Source: Parapedobacter sp037190485
GTDB taxonomy: Bacteria; Bacteroidota; Bacteroidia; Sphingobacteriales; Sphingobacteriaceae
Assembly: GCA_037190485.1 (NCBI GenBank)
Contig: JBBCJB010000012.1
Location: 62,001-126,000, forward strand
DNA length: 64,000 bases
Reading direction: 5' to 3'
The notes beneath the pieces were generated by a model. That model saw only the letters and a list, made by a program, of their open reading frames with translations, made no database searches and had not been told where the DNA came from. Of the stretch, positions 16,935-26,403 are shown in pieces; position 1 is the stretch's first letter, and every line of letters begins with the position of its first letter. A program made the translations under genes and the position numbers.

Positions 16935-17847
16935 CGGCCAGGGTTTTGCGCAGGCCCGTCTCGGCCACCTGGTAGGCGTCTTGCTTCCAGTATTCCGGGT
17001 TGTACAGCTCCAACGACAGGCACTTCTCGAAGCCGATGGCCTTCAGGTCGCGCAATACGTTGGCCAGCGGAAGTATGCCGTCGCCGGGATACACGCGGTG
17101 GCTGTCTTCCAGTTGGTGTACGGCGGGCGCGGCCGGTGCATCCGCGAACTGGAAAATGGCGATGCCCTTGCCGCTGATGAGCGGCAGTCCTTCGAATCCG
17201 CCCTCGGATATGTACATGTGATACGAATCCGGGATGACGAGCGCACCGGGATGGTTGGCATCGAGCGCAACCGCCATGGCCTGTCCGAGGGTCTTGAGCG
17301 GAAAGAATTTCACGAACACCAATGCGGCTTCCAGGTCGTAATCCCGCTTGGCCAGTTCGATGATGTCGCGATAGCGCGCGGCCACCCAGCGCTGCTGGTA
17401 GTTTTCACCGACGGTGTTCGGGATGGTCTGGATGTGCTGTGAACCGATATCCGCGGCCATGCGCATGCGACGACGGGTGTCGGGGAGCGAGGCCTCGAAC
17501 TGTTCGGCCGTAGGGGGGAGCGCATTCCACAGCCCGATGACGCTGGGCACGAACAGCCCCAGGTCGCGGATTTCCCGGCCGAGGTCTTTCAGGTTCCCGC
17601 CGTCCTTTTCGAACTGCTCGAGTTCGCCGTCCCAGGGCTCGATGGCGTCGTAACCCGCTTTGGCCGCTATCCGTACCTTGTCCCGCAAGGATGCGGGCCG
17701 GATGGTTGCCGTGTCGAGGCAGATGGGCCAGGGGCTGGCGCCGCGTTGGTAACGTTTTTCGGTTGGCAACGGGTCGGCGTGTGTGGGTTGGCCTACCAAT
17801 AAGGTGCTCGATGCCGCACCCAAGGCGATGAATTTCCTGCGATCCAT
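16912..17847 (-). CDS. Sugar phosphate isomerase/epimerase family (TIM barrel), exported
   Basis: 311 residues. The start MDRRKFIALGAASS looks like a Tat-type signal, pointing to export. The body fits the xylose isomerase-like TIM barrel (AP endonuclease family 2 fold): GYDAIEPWDGE near the N-terminus, then IPDSYHMYISEGG and EDSHRVYPGDG with candidate metal ligands. The substrate is unknown. It ends convergently with the small membrane protein gene; the DsbA-family gene starts 21 bases upstream on the same strand. Confidence 0.8.
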   Translation of the reverse strand: MDRRKFIALGAASSTLLVGQPTHADPLPTEKRYQRGASPWPICLDTATIRPASLRDKVRIAAKAGYDAIEPWDGELEQFEKDGGNLKDLGREIRDLGLFVPSVIGLWNALPPTAEQFEASLPDTRRRMRMAADIGSQHIQTIPNTVGENYQQRWVAARYRDIIELAKRDYDLEAALVFVKFFPLKTLGQAMAVALDANHPGALVIPDSYHMYISEGGFEGLPLISGKGIAIFQFADAPAAPAVHQLEDSHRVYPGDGILPLANVLRDLKAIGFEKCLSLELYNPEYWKQDAYQVAETGLRKTLAVIREAGV

Positions 17848-17868
17848 AGCGTGTTGTTTTTTTATCGG

Positions 17869-18579
17869 TTAGTTGCAGTTGCCATCCGGCGTGCACGATG
17901 GCCCGGATGTCACCTCAAAGGGCGATGCCGGGTTGTCCTTCCGCCACTCCGCGAACGCTTTCTCGAGGGTTTGCAGGAATGCCTCGGGCGGCTGGGCGCC
18001 CGAGATGGCGTATTTGCGATCCACGACGAAGAACGGCACGCCGCGGATGCCGAGTTGCCTGGCTTCGTCGATGTCGGCGGTTACGTCGGCTGCGTACCGT
18101 TCGCTCTCGAGCATCGATGCCACCGCCTTTTCGTCCAAGCCTGCCTTTTTGCCCAATGCCAACAGCGTGTCGTGGTCGGCCACGTCTTCACCGTCGGTGA
18201 AATGGGCGCGGAACAGGGTTTCCTCCATCGCCGAAGCAAGGCCGTGGTCCTGTGCCAGGTGCGTCAACCGGTGGGCGTCTCGCGTATTGGCGATCACCGT
18301 CCGCTCGAAATTCAGCGACAGGCCGGCTTGTCGTCCGGCGTCGGCCACCCCGGCCGTCATTTCCTTGGCTTGCGCGACCGACAGCCCCTTTCGCTCGGCC
18401 AGGTACTGGTACGTGCTGGCGTAGGTTCGGTCGCGATCCAGGCCCGGGTCGAGCTGGAAGCTCTTCCAGATCACGTTGACGGCATCCTTTTCGGCCATTT
18501 GCGCCAATGCGGCTTCAAAGTGGTGTTTGCCGATGTAGCAAAACGGACACATGATGTCCGACCAGATTTCAATGTTCAT
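17869..18579 (-). CDS. DsbA family (FrnE-like) oxidoreductase
   Basis: 236 residues without a signal peptide, so cytosolic. The thioredoxin-type motif CPFC lies at the N-terminus (SDIMCPFCYIGKHHFE), and GVPFFVVDRKYAISGAQP supplies the cis-Pro loop. FrnE-like proteins catalyse disulfide exchange or isomerisation. A TATCTTTG promoter element sits 37 bases upstream with a palindrome overlapping the promoter region. Confidence 0.88.
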   Translation of the reverse strand: MNIEIWSDIMCPFCYIGKHHFEAALAQMAEKDAVNVIWKSFQLDPGLDRDRTYASTYQYLAERKGLSVAQAKEMTAGVADAGRQAGLSLNFERTVIANTRDAHRLTHLAQDHGLASAMEETLFRAHFTDGEDVADHDTLLALGKKAGLDEKAVASMLESERYAADVTADIDEARQLGIRGVPFFVVDRKYAISGAQPPEAFLQTLEKAFAEWRKDNPASPFEVTSGPSCTPDGNCN

Positions 18580-18616
18580 ATGTGGAATATCCTAGCATTT
18601 CAAGATTAACGCCTCA

Positions 18617-18645
18617 CAAAGATAGCGGTATTTGCGCCATACCGC
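18617..18645 (-). promoter_or_regulatory. DsbA-family gene promoter with inverted repeat
   Basis: On the minus strand a perfect TATCTTTG (18617-18624) lies 37 bases before the start. Directly upstream are GCGGTAT (18625-18631) and ATACCGC (18639-18645), perfect 7-base inverted arms with a 7-base loop. This position would suit a repressor operator or activator site. Confidence 0.4.
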
Positions 18646-18779
18646 CCGCCAATGGGCAAAAGCTACACTGGGGTGACACGCGCGGCGGTGGCCGAACCAC
18701 GCATGTCAAAACGTTTATAGCCATGTCAAAGATACGCTTTTTGTTCGGCGGTGAATGCAACAATCTTGGGAAAGAGTGC

Positions 18780-18787
18780 TAACTTTG
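18780..18787 (+). promoter_or_regulatory. -7 element of rocD
   Basis: A perfect TAnnTTTG match, TAACTTTG, ending four bases before the rocD ATG at 18792. Transcription would start at or next to the start codon. No convincing -33 element was found. Confidence 0.45.
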
Positions 18788-18791
18788 GCGC

Positions 18792-20027
18792 ATGCCAAAA
18801 GCAGTTACATCGACCACGCAACGATTCATCGAGAAGGAATCGCGCTACAGTGCACACAACTACCATCCGCTACCCGTGGTATTGGAACGCGGGGAAGGCG
18901 TATTCCTGTGGGACGTGGACGGCAAGCGGTACTATGATTTCCTGTCGGGCTATTCGGCCGTGAACCAAGGCCATTGCCATCCCAAGATCGTCGCGGCATT
19001 GGTTGCGCAGGCCCAGCGGCTTACGCTTACCTCGCGCGCATTCCACAGCGACCTGCTGGGGGAGTATGCCGAATACATCACCGGATATTTCGGTTACGAT
19101 AAGGTACTGCCCATGAACAGTGGGGTGGAGGCCGTGGAGACGGCGTTGAAACTCGCCCGGCGGTGGGGATACGACCGTAAGGGCATTCCGGCCGATCAGG
19201 CCAAGATCGTTACGGTGGAAGGCAATTTCCATGGGCGTACGCTCAATGTCGTCTCGTTCAGTACCGACCCGTCTTCGCGCGAAGGGTTCGGGCCGTTCAT
19301 GCCGGGATACGCCGTGATCCCGTACAATGACTTGGCCGCCCTGGCAACCGCATTGGCGGATCCGACCGTCGCGGGTTTCCTGGTTGAGCCGATCCAAGGC
19401 GAGGCCGGGGTGTTCGTGCCGGATGAGGGGTACTTGGCCAAGGCCTATGCCCTGTGCCGAAAAGCCGGCGTATTGTTCATCGGCGATGAGATCCAGACCG
19501 GTTTGGCCCGAACGGGCGAAATGCTGGCATGCGACCATGAACAGGTGAGGCCCGACATCCTGATCCTGGGCAAGGCACTTAGCGGCGGTACGCTACCCAT
19601 ATCGGCGGTGTTGGCCGATGATGAGGTGATGCTGTGCATCAAACCCGGGGAGCATGGCTCCACGTACGGGGGTAACCCGTTGTCTTGCAGGGTGGCCATC
19701 GCGTCACTTGAAGTGATCAAGGAAGAACGGTTGGCCGAACGATCGGCCGAATCGGGGGCGTATTTCCGTCAAGCGTTGCACAAGCTGGGGCATCCCAATA
19801 TCCAGGAAGTCAGGGGCAAAGGGTTGCTGAACGCCATCGTCATCCAACACCCTGACCCCGAAGCTGCCTGGAAGCTCTGCCTCGCGCTGAAAGACAATGG
19901 ATTGCTCGCCAAACCCACGCATGGCGATAAGATCCGGTTCGCCCCGCCACTGGTGATCTCCAGGGAGCAGCTAGACGAGTGCATCGCCATCATTGAACGC
20001 AGTTTAACCATTCTCGAATCCGAATAG
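18792..20027 (+). CDS. rocD: Ornithine--oxo-acid transaminase
   Basis: 411 residues, a class III PLP aminotransferase. The PLP lysine is K261 (ILGKALSGG); GNFHGRT, IGDEIQTGLARTG and the N-terminal DVDGKRYYDFLSGYSAVNQG match ornithine aminotransferases closely. It converts ornithine and 2-oxoglutarate to glutamate semialdehyde and glutamate in arginine breakdown or proline synthesis. It is followed after seven bases by rlmB, probably co-transcribed. Confidence 0.93.
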   Translation: MPKAVTSTTQRFIEKESRYSAHNYHPLPVVLERGEGVFLWDVDGKRYYDFLSGYSAVNQGHCHPKIVAALVAQAQRLTLTSRAFHSDLLGEYAEYITGYFGYDKVLPMNSGVEAVETALKLARRWGYDRKGIPADQAKIVTVEGNFHGRTLNVVSFSTDPSSREGFGPFMPGYAVIPYNDLAALATALADPTVAGFLVEPIQGEAGVFVPDEGYLAKAYALCRKAGVLFIGDEIQTGLARTGEMLACDHEQVRPDILILGKALSGGTLPISAVLADDEVMLCIKPGEHGSTYGGNPLSCRVAIASLEVIKEERLAERSAESGAYFRQALHKLGHPNIQEVRGKGLLNAIVIQHPDPEAAWKLCLALKDNGLLAKPTHGDKIRFAPPLVISREQLDECIAIIERSLTILESE

Positions 20028-20034
20028 ACACCCG

Positions 20035-20802
20035 ATGAACACCTATCCAAACCGGCCGGAAAGGCGCGAAACCAACCAGCATGTATACGGCATCCGCGCC
20101 GTCATCGAGGCCATAGACAGCGGCAAGGAAATCGAGTCGCTTTTCGTTCAGCGGGGGCTGAGCGGGGCATTGTTCCTCGAGCTCAAACAGTTGCTGCAGC
20201 GGCACGGCATCAACTACCAGCAAGTGCCCGTGGAGAAGCTGAACCGGTTGACGCGCAAGAACCACCAAGGGGTCATCGCGGTGATATCGCCGATAACCTA
20301 CCACAGGATCGAGGACGTCGTGCCGGCGATCTACGAGCGTGGCGAGGTGCCGCTCTTGCTTATCCTTGACGGGGTCACCGACGTCAGGAACCTGGGGGCG
20401 ATCGCACGTACCGCGGAAGGCGCGGGCGTGCATGCGCTCATCGTGCCGAAGCGGGGTTCGGCAGAGATCAATCCCGATGCGATAAAGACCTCGGCGGGCG
20501 CCCTGTTCAAGATTACCGTATGCCGCGAGGAAAGCCTGTTCAAGACCGCGCGGTTCCTGCAGGAGTCGGGAATCCAATTGGTGGCGTGCACGGAAAAAAC
20601 CGAGCGTACGCTTTACCAGGTCGACTACACGGCGCCGGTAGCGCTGGTATTAGGTTCGGAAGAACAAGGTATTTCCGATGACCTCATCCGCCTTGCCGAC
20701 CATTTGGGGCGGATCCCCATGGCCGGATCGATCGCCTCGCTCAATGTGTCCGTGTCGGCAGGGGTGGCCCTTTACGAAGCCGTTCGCCAACGGATCGGAT
20801 AG
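20035..20802 (+). CDS. rlmB: 23S rRNA (guanosine-2'-O-)-methyltransferase RlmB (SpoU family)
   Basis: 255 residues. The N-terminal substrate-binding domain begins with QHVYGIRAVIEAIDSG. The SpoU knot domain has ILDGVTDVRNLGAIARTAEG, LVLGSEEQGIS and IPMAGSIASLNVSVSAGVAL, the three TrmH-family motifs. It methylates the 2'-OH of G2251 in 23S rRNA using SAM. Start seven bases after rocD. Confidence 0.92.
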   Translation: MNTYPNRPERRETNQHVYGIRAVIEAIDSGKEIESLFVQRGLSGALFLELKQLLQRHGINYQQVPVEKLNRLTRKNHQGVIAVISPITYHRIEDVVPAIYERGEVPLLLILDGVTDVRNLGAIARTAEGAGVHALIVPKRGSAEINPDAIKTSAGALFKITVCREESLFKTARFLQESGIQLVACTEKTERTLYQVDYTAPVALVLGSEEQGISDDLIRLADHLGRIPMAGSIASLNVSVSAGVALYEAVRQRIG

Positions 20803-20814
20803 CTCCCATCCCGT

Positions 20815-20829
20815 TTAACTATCAGTTAA
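20815..20829 (+). terminator. Weak AT-rich hairpin after rlmB
   Basis: Perfect 6-base arms TTAACT (20815-20820) and AGTTAA (20824-20829) with a 3-base loop, followed by TTGGATTTTTATC. It lies 12 bases after the rlmB stop. The stem is short and AT-rich, so termination is uncertain. Confidence 0.3.
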
Positions 20830-20877
20830 TTGGATTTTTATCTTACTGTTAATCTATTTGTTGTGTATACCAGTTGA

Positions 20878-21348
20878 ATGGATGGATTAAGTGATTGGCA
20901 CCTAGATAAACGCTATGATGTATTCGGCTTCCCGGTTACCGTGGCATTCGAGGCCGGGCTCGTGCGCATCCGCAACGACCGCTTCCTGAGACAGTCCGTG
21001 GATCGCCATCCCGAACGGTCGGTCGATGCGCTGGTGCGGTTGGTGAAGGCCGATTATGCCGCAAACGCCGGGCGCGAACTGGCCATCGGCGACGATTCCT
21101 TCGTCGTCGAGATCTGGGGGCACCTGTATGCCGATCATTTCCTGGTGAAATACAGGCGTGTGCTGCGCATCGTTTTCCCGTTCGGTTTATATGGGCGCTT
21201 CCGTCGGTCATGCGCGGTCATCGACTGCGGCGAACGCGGAAAAGATCCCAATAGGCGGCTATGGGATTACCTGGCCCGCTACCGCGGTCTGATGGCCAGG
21301 TGGGCAACCCGTATCGTCCTGTGCCCCGACGGAACGCCGCAGGCGTAA
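20878..21348 (+). CDS. Conserved-looking hypothetical protein
   Basis: 156 residues with no signal peptide or TM segment. It begins MDGLSDWHLDKRYDVFGFPV and contains SFVVEIWGHLYADHF and a basic C-terminal part. I do not recognise a family. Codon use and GC match the neighbours and the frame fills the gap between rlmB and smc, so it is probably real. It ends convergently 15 bases before smc. Confidence 0.6.
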   Translation: MDGLSDWHLDKRYDVFGFPVTVAFEAGLVRIRNDRFLRQSVDRHPERSVDALVRLVKADYAANAGRELAIGDDSFVVEIWGHLYADHFLVKYRRVLRIVFPFGLYGRFRRSCAVIDCGERGKDPNRRLWDYLARYRGLMARWATRIVLCPDGTPQA

Positions 21349-21363
21349 CGGCCCGTACGAAGC

Positions 21364-24300
21364 CTAAGCCACTTCCCGCATATCCACCGCCACCACACGC
21401 GAAACACCCTGCTCTACCATGGTCACGCCATAGATGATGTCCGTGCTGGCGATGGTGCGTTTGTTGTGCGACACGATGATGAATTGCGATTGGTCTGAAA
21501 ACTTGCGGATGATGTTGTTGAATTTGTCGATGTTGGTGTCGTCGAGGGGCGCATCCACTTCGTCGAAGATGCAGAACGGCGCGGGTTTGAGCAGGTAGAG
21601 CGCAAACAGCAGTGCCGTGGAAGTCAGCGTCTTTTCGCCGCCTGACAATTGGTTGATGGACAGTGGCCGCTTGCCTTTCGGCCGTGCCGTGATATCGATG
21701 TCCGATTCGAGCGGGTTGTTCGGGTCGCTCAGGATCAGGTCGCAGGTATCTTCCTCGTTGAAGAGCGAGCGGAACACGGTGATGAAATTTTCGCGTACGC
21801 GGGTGAACGCGTCCATGAATTTTTCGCGCGCGGTGTTGTCGATTTCCTGGATGGTTTCCAGCAGCGAGTTCTTCGCGTCCAATAGGTCTTTTTTCTCCTT
21901 GGTGATGAACGTGTAACGCTCGTTCATCTCCTGGTAGGCTTCCATGGCCATCGGGTTGATGCTGCCGAAATCCTCCAGTTGCCGCCGGAGCTTTTCCGTC
22001 TTTTCGCGCAGGGTCTCTTCATCTTCCTCCGGCTGCGGCGCCGTGGCTTCGCCTTCAGGGAGCAGTTCGTTGATATCGATCGAGAATTCGACCGATAAGC
22101 GCTCCTTCAGTGCGTTGAGGTCAAGCCTCAGGTTCGTCTTTTTATCGCGAAGCTCGTCGAAAAGTACGTCCACCTGTTCCTTTTGGCGCCTGAAACGCGT
22201 AATCTGCTCCTCGGTTTCGTTGATCTTGCCACGCGAGGCGTAGTAGTCCTGCTCCACTTCCTGCAACCCCTTTTCGAAAGCCTCTTTCTGGCTGTACATG
22301 GCAATCAGGTCTTCGTCCGAATTGTCCACGAATTGGAGCGTCTCGCGAATGCCGGCCTGCACCTGCTCGTACTCCGCCGCGTTCTTGGCGATCCGCCCTT
22401 CGTACGTGTCTTGCAGGCTTTGGCGGTACTCGAGGTCCTTGTGGATGCCCGAGGCCTTGTTCTGTTGCTGGTGGAACCGGATATTCTCCTGATTGAATGC
22501 CGAAGATTTTTCGGTCACGACCTCCGACAAGTCGTGGAATGCCGCCTGCATCTCCTGCAGCGTCTCGCTTTGCTTGGCTTTGGCGTCGGCCAACCCCGCC
22601 AGCCGGGGTTCGGCTTCCCGCAATTCACCCGCGATGCCCGCCATCTTCTGCTCGATGTCGTGTTTGCGGTTCTGGCTGTTGGTGATGAATGCCTGGTATT
22701 GCTCCTGTTTGGTCTTTACGGACACCAGTTCGTTGCCCAGTCGGTTGAGTTGCTGCGCAAGCTCGTCGATGCGTTGTTTCTGCGAGCTGGCACGCATGGC
22801 GATCAGCTGGCGGCTGTCGGCCTCCAGTTGCGTTTGGTAGGCGGTGATCTGCTGGTCCAGCGACTTGATTTCCTTGGCCAGGTTCTCCAAGTTCTTGGCC
22901 CGGCCGATGCGTTTCCCCTCGAAAAGCCCGACAGATCCGCCGGCCATGCCCAAGCGGTGCTTGTTGAATTTGCCGCTCTTGTGCAGCAATACGACCGATT
23001 CGGTGGGAAGCGGGGTATCCATGTCGCCCTCGTCGTCGGCCTTGATGAGGTACACGTTGTGCAGCAACGTCTGGCATAGTGGCCCGTATTGCTCATCCAC
23101 CGAAACGATGTCGAGCGCAGGGATGAGGCTGGCGTGCGCGGCCGGAGGCGTCTGCGGCACGTGCTGGCCGTCGATGCTGTCCAGTACGAAGAAGCTGGCC
23201 CGTCCGCGCGCGGAATCGCTGAGCAGCCGGATGGCCTGCACGGCCTCGTCGCGGTGCCGCACCACGTAGTGGTTCATGTAGGGTTCCAGGTAATTCTCGA
23301 TGGCGATGCGGTACTCCTCTTGGCAGAACAGCACATCCGAGAACAGGGGATACTGTTTCTTCCAGCCGGCGTTCTTGCGGAGGAAGCGGATCGATTCGGG
23401 GAATCCTTCCAGGTTGTCGACCAACGATTTGGTGAGGTTGTACTCGTTCTGTTTGGCGTCCAGTTGCCGGTTATCGCGGCTCAGCCGCTCCTTGGTCTGT
23501 TCGATCGCGTGCTCGGCCTCGGCCACCTGCGCGGTCAGCGCTTCCTCGGCAGCCACGGCTTGGTCGTATTCGTGTTGCAGCGTCTCTGCCTTGGCTTCGA
23601 TATCCGCCACCGCGGCGTTGAACTGGTCGAGTTCGAGCGCCTTTGATTCGGTATCAGACACGTTCCGGAGGCTTTCCTGTTCCAAGGCATCGTGTTGGAT
23701 GCGCAACACGGCGATTTCCTTTTCGAGTCTGTAGATGTCGTTCTGCAGGTCGGCATGCTGACGTGCCGCGGCGTCCAGTTTGTTCTTGGCCGTCTGTTGC
23801 TGTCCGCGCAGTTCATCGAGTTCGGCTTTCTGCGTGGCCATGGTCTTGCCGATGCCATCCAGTTTCTGCTGCTCCACGAGTTTTTCCTCTTCGAGCCGCT
23901 TGATGTTGTACAGCGCGTGGTTAAGTTGCTGCTTGTCTTGCGCGAGTTCCTCGCTCAGCCTTTTTTCCTTGTCCTGGAGGTTGCGGAGCTGCTCGTTGCG
24001 CACCTTTTTGTCGCCCTCGTATGTCCTGATCTTGGCCACGTACTCGTTGGTGGCCTTTTGTTGGACGGCGAGGTTTTTCTCCTTGGCCAGGCTCTCCTGT
24101 TTGAGCTGTTGCAGCTGGGCCTCGAACGTCGCGATTTCGGCGCTTATGCGGGTCTGTTCGGTGCGCTGCGCCAATTCCTGCTCGTCGATGCGCGCCAACG
24201 ATTCGCTGAAATGCGTGATGCGGTACTTGGCCAAGGCCACGCTCAGCGCTTTGTATTGTTCCTTGATCCGGTAGTACCGTTCGGTCTTCTTGGCCTGGTT

Positions 24301-24918
24301 CTCGAGCGCTTTGAGGTTCTTCTCGATCTCGAACAGCAGGTCCTCCACGCGGTTGAGGTCGTTTTCGGTATCCTTCAGCCTGTTCAGCGTCTGTTTTTTG
24401 CGCACCTTGTATTTCGAGATGCCCGATGCTTCCTCAAACAGGTTCCGGCGCGAGTTTTCCTTGTTGTTGATGATCTCGTCGATCATCTTCAGTTCGATGA
24501 TCGAGTAGGAGTCGGCCCCGATCCCGGTATCCAGGAACAGGTCGGTGATGTCCTTGAGCCGGCATTTCACGTCGTTGAGCCGGTATTCGCTCTCGCCGCT
24601 GCGGTAGAGCTTGCGGGTGATGGTGACCTGCGAAAACTCGGTGGGCAGGATGTTTTTGGTGTTGTCGAACGAGAGCGACACCTCGGCAAGGTTGGCCGCC
24701 TTGCGGTTCTTGGTGCCGTTGAAGATGATGTTTTCCATCTTTTCCGATCGCAGCATGCGCGTGCTCTGCTCGCCCAATACCCAGCGGATGGCGTCGACGA
24801 CGTTCGATTTGCCGCAGCCGTTGGGCCCCACGATGGCCGTTACGCCCTCGTTGAAATGGATGGTGATTTTGTCGCCGAAACTTTTGAAGCCTTTTATTTC
24901 AAGTTTGGTAAGTTGCAT
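21364..24918 (-). CDS. smc: Chromosome segregation protein SMC
   Basis: 1184 residues, full length, from ATG 24916-24918. The N-terminal ATPase half has Walker A GPNGCGKS (31-38). Long coiled coils follow, with a hinge near the middle (about 500-660, GFPESIRFL onward) and a return coil. The C-terminal half has the signature LSGGEKTL (starting about 1091) and Walker B FCIFDEVDAPLDD. SMC dimers condense and segregate chromosomes with ScpAB. No scp genes are adjacent; the TauE gene ends 51 bases upstream. Confidence 0.97.
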   Translation of the reverse strand: MQLTKLEIKGFKSFGDKITIHFNEGVTAIVGPNGCGKSNVVDAIRWVLGEQSTRMLRSEKMENIIFNGTKNRKAANLAEVSLSFDNTKNILPTEFSQVTITRKLYRSGESEYRLNDVKCRLKDITDLFLDTGIGADSYSIIELKMIDEIINNKENSRRNLFEEASGISKYKVRKKQTLNRLKDTENDLNRVEDLLFEIEKNLKALENQAKKTERYYRIKEQYKALSVALAKYRITHFSESLARIDEQELAQRTEQTRISAEIATFEAQLQQLKQESLAKEKNLAVQQKATNEYVAKIRTYEGDKKVRNEQLRNLQDKEKRLSEELAQDKQQLNHALYNIKRLEEEKLVEQQKLDGIGKTMATQKAELDELRGQQQTAKNKLDAAARQHADLQNDIYRLEKEIAVLRIQHDALEQESLRNVSDTESKALELDQFNAAVADIEAKAETLQHEYDQAVAAEEALTAQVAEAEHAIEQTKERLSRDNRQLDAKQNEYNLTKSLVDNLEGFPESIRFLRKNAGWKKQYPLFSDVLFCQEEYRIAIENYLEPYMNHYVVRHRDEAVQAIRLLSDSARGRASFFVLDSIDGQHVPQTPPAAHASLIPALDIVSVDEQYGPLCQTLLHNVYLIKADDEGDMDTPLPTESVVLLHKSGKFNKHRLGMAGGSVGLFEGKRIGRAKNLENLAKEIKSLDQQITAYQTQLEADSRQLIAMRASSQKQRIDELAQQLNRLGNELVSVKTKQEQYQAFITNSQNRKHDIEQKMAGIAGELREAEPRLAGLADAKAKQSETLQEMQAAFHDLSEVVTEKSSAFNQENIRFHQQQNKASGIHKDLEYRQSLQDTYEGRIAKNAAEYEQVQAGIRETLQFVDNSDEDLIAMYSQKEAFEKGLQEVEQDYYASRGKINETEEQITRFRRQKEQVDVLFDELRDKKTNLRLDLNALKERLSVEFSIDINELLPEGEATAPQPEEDEETLREKTEKLRRQLEDFGSINPMAMEAYQEMNERYTFITKEKKDLLDAKNSLLETIQEIDNTAREKFMDAFTRVRENFITVFRSLFNEEDTCDLILSDPNNPLESDIDITARPKGKRPLSINQLSGGEKTLTSTALLFALYLLKPAPFCIFDEVDAPLDDTNIDKFNNIIRKFSDQSQFIIVSHNKRTIASTDIIYGVTMVEQGVSRVVAVDMREVA

Positions 24919-24948
24919 CGATGCCTGATTTCCTCGCCCTTTCGGTGG

Positions 24949-24979
24949 CGAATTTAACAAATTGAACGCTTAAAACAAG
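24949..24979 (-). promoter_or_regulatory. Putative smc promoter
   Basis: Minus strand CTTG (24976-24979), a 19-base spacer, then TAAATTCG (24949-24956), one mismatch from TAnnTTTG, 30 bases before the smc start. The -33 part overlaps the end of the upstream TauE gene, so smc may have its own promoter within the long minus-strand run. Confidence 0.4.
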
Positions 24980-25725
24980 AGCGCCAGCGTAGAAGCCACC
25001 GTAAGGACCACCATCAATGCCTTGAACCTCCTTTCGGGCAGGACATCCACCACCCGGATGCCGATCAGCCCGCCCAGCAGGATGAAGGGCAGGGCGGTCA
25101 GGTCGAGCAGGAAGCCCGACAGCGTGATGTTGTCCCATACGAACAGCTGCAGCGGGATCTTGAGGTAATTCAGGATCATGATGAACCACGCGCCCGTCGC
25201 GACAAAGGCGTATTTCGGTAGCCGGATAGCCAGGAGGTAAACGGCCATGATCGGACCCGCGACATTGCCGATCATCGTGGTAAAGCCCACGATGAAGCCG
25301 AAGAAAGGGGCGAACCAGGGGGATGCGGTGATTTCGTCCATCTTGGTAGACCGCTCCATCCAGACCATGACGGCCAGGCTGAACAATATGCTCCCGCCTA
25401 TCAATAGCCTGAAACCCGACACGGGAATCAGGTGTCCCACGGCCAAGCCGATCAACAGACCCAATAGCGCCCATGGCAGCGGCTTGAGCACGTGCTCGCG
25501 GTGCAGTTTCTTCCGGTAATACACCACCGCCATCAGGTCGGCCATGCACAACAGGGGAAGCACGATCCCCGTCGAGTTTTTCGCGCCAAACAACAGCGCG
25601 AACACCGGTACGGTGAAGGTGCCGATGTTCTGGATACCCGTCTTTGACATGCCGATGAGCACGGCGCAGGCGAAGAACAGCACCCATTGCGTGGGCGTTT
25701 GCAATAGCCCGGAAAAATCAGGCAT
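24970..25725 (-). CDS. Sulfite exporter TauE/SafE family membrane protein
   Basis: 251 residues from ATG 25723-25725, with about seven or eight hydrophobic segments. The N-terminal FACAVLIGMSKTGIQNIGT and the mid-protein GFIVGFTTMIGNVAGPIMAVY are the paired TauE/SafE repeats. It exports a sulfur-containing or organic anion; the substrate is unknown. It overlaps the upstream HAD gene by eight bases. Confidence 0.9.
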   Translation of the reverse strand: MPDFSGLLQTPTQWVLFFACAVLIGMSKTGIQNIGTFTVPVFALLFGAKNSTGIVLPLLCMADLMAVVYYRKKLHREHVLKPLPWALLGLLIGLAVGHLIPVSGFRLLIGGSILFSLAVMVWMERSTKMDEITASPWFAPFFGFIVGFTTMIGNVAGPIMAVYLLAIRLPKYAFVATGAWFIMILNYLKIPLQLFVWDNITLSGFLLDLTALPFILLGGLIGIRVVDVLPERRFKALMVVLTVASTLALLF

Positions 25726-26386
25726 GGCGTTGCGCGATGATCCGGCCGATGAGCGCCACGTCGACATCACGGTAGTCGGCGATGTAATGCTGGCAGGGGG
25801 GGAGCTCGTCTTTGGCATGCGAGGTGAGCACGCCCACCACCGAAGCCCCCGCGTTGATCGCCGCCGATACACCCGAATGGGAATCTTCGAACACCACGCA
25901 GTTTGCCGGTTCGACCCCCAGGTTGCTGGCCGACCGCAGGTAGATTTCCGGGTCGGGCTTGTGCGCGCGCACGTCTTGGCTGGCCAGGATCGACTCCATC
26001 TGGTGCTCGAAGCCCAGCCCGTGCATGATGAGGTCCAGGTTGGCCCGAGGGGCCGACGTGGCCACGCCCGTACGGAACCCCGCGGCTTTCAACGCCGCTA
26101 GGAATTCGAGGAATCCATGCACCGGTTTGATGTGATGCTGGTATATCTCCCTGAAAAGTCCCTCCTTTTCGTCCTCCAGGCGGGTCAATTCGTGGCCGGT
26201 GACCTCGCGCTTGAAAAAGTGCCGCATGATGTAGCTGTTGTGCTTGCCGTACATATGGTCGGCAAATTCCTGCTCCGTGTAGGGAACCTGGTACTTGTCG
26301 AAAAAATGCTTGAACGCTTCGGTATGGTACGGGTTGGTGTGGGCAATGACCCCATCCATGTCAAAAATGACGGCATAGTTATCCAT
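25718..26386 (-). CDS. HAD family hydrolase (beta-phosphoglucomutase-like)
   Basis: 222 residues from ATG 26384-26386. Motif I is FDMDGVIAHTN with D9 and D11, followed by a four-helix cap; motif II is GVATSAPRAN and the C-terminal motif region is VFEDSHSGVSAAINAG. Such enzymes dephosphorylate or isomerise sugar phosphates. It lies 17 bases after the multicopper oxidase gene and is translationally coupled to the TauE gene, but its link to copper is unclear. Confidence 0.88.
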   Translation of the reverse strand: MDNYAVIFDMDGVIAHTNPYHTEAFKHFFDKYQVPYTEQEFADHMYGKHNSYIMRHFFKREVTGHELTRLEDEKEGLFREIYQHHIKPVHGFLEFLAALKAAGFRTGVATSAPRANLDLIMHGLGFEHQMESILASQDVRAHKPDPEIYLRSASNLGVEPANCVVFEDSHSGVSAAINAGASVVGVLTSHAKDELPPCQHYIADYRDVDVALIGRIIAQRHA

Positions 26387-26403
26387 GCCGCAAAGGTAGC
26401 TTT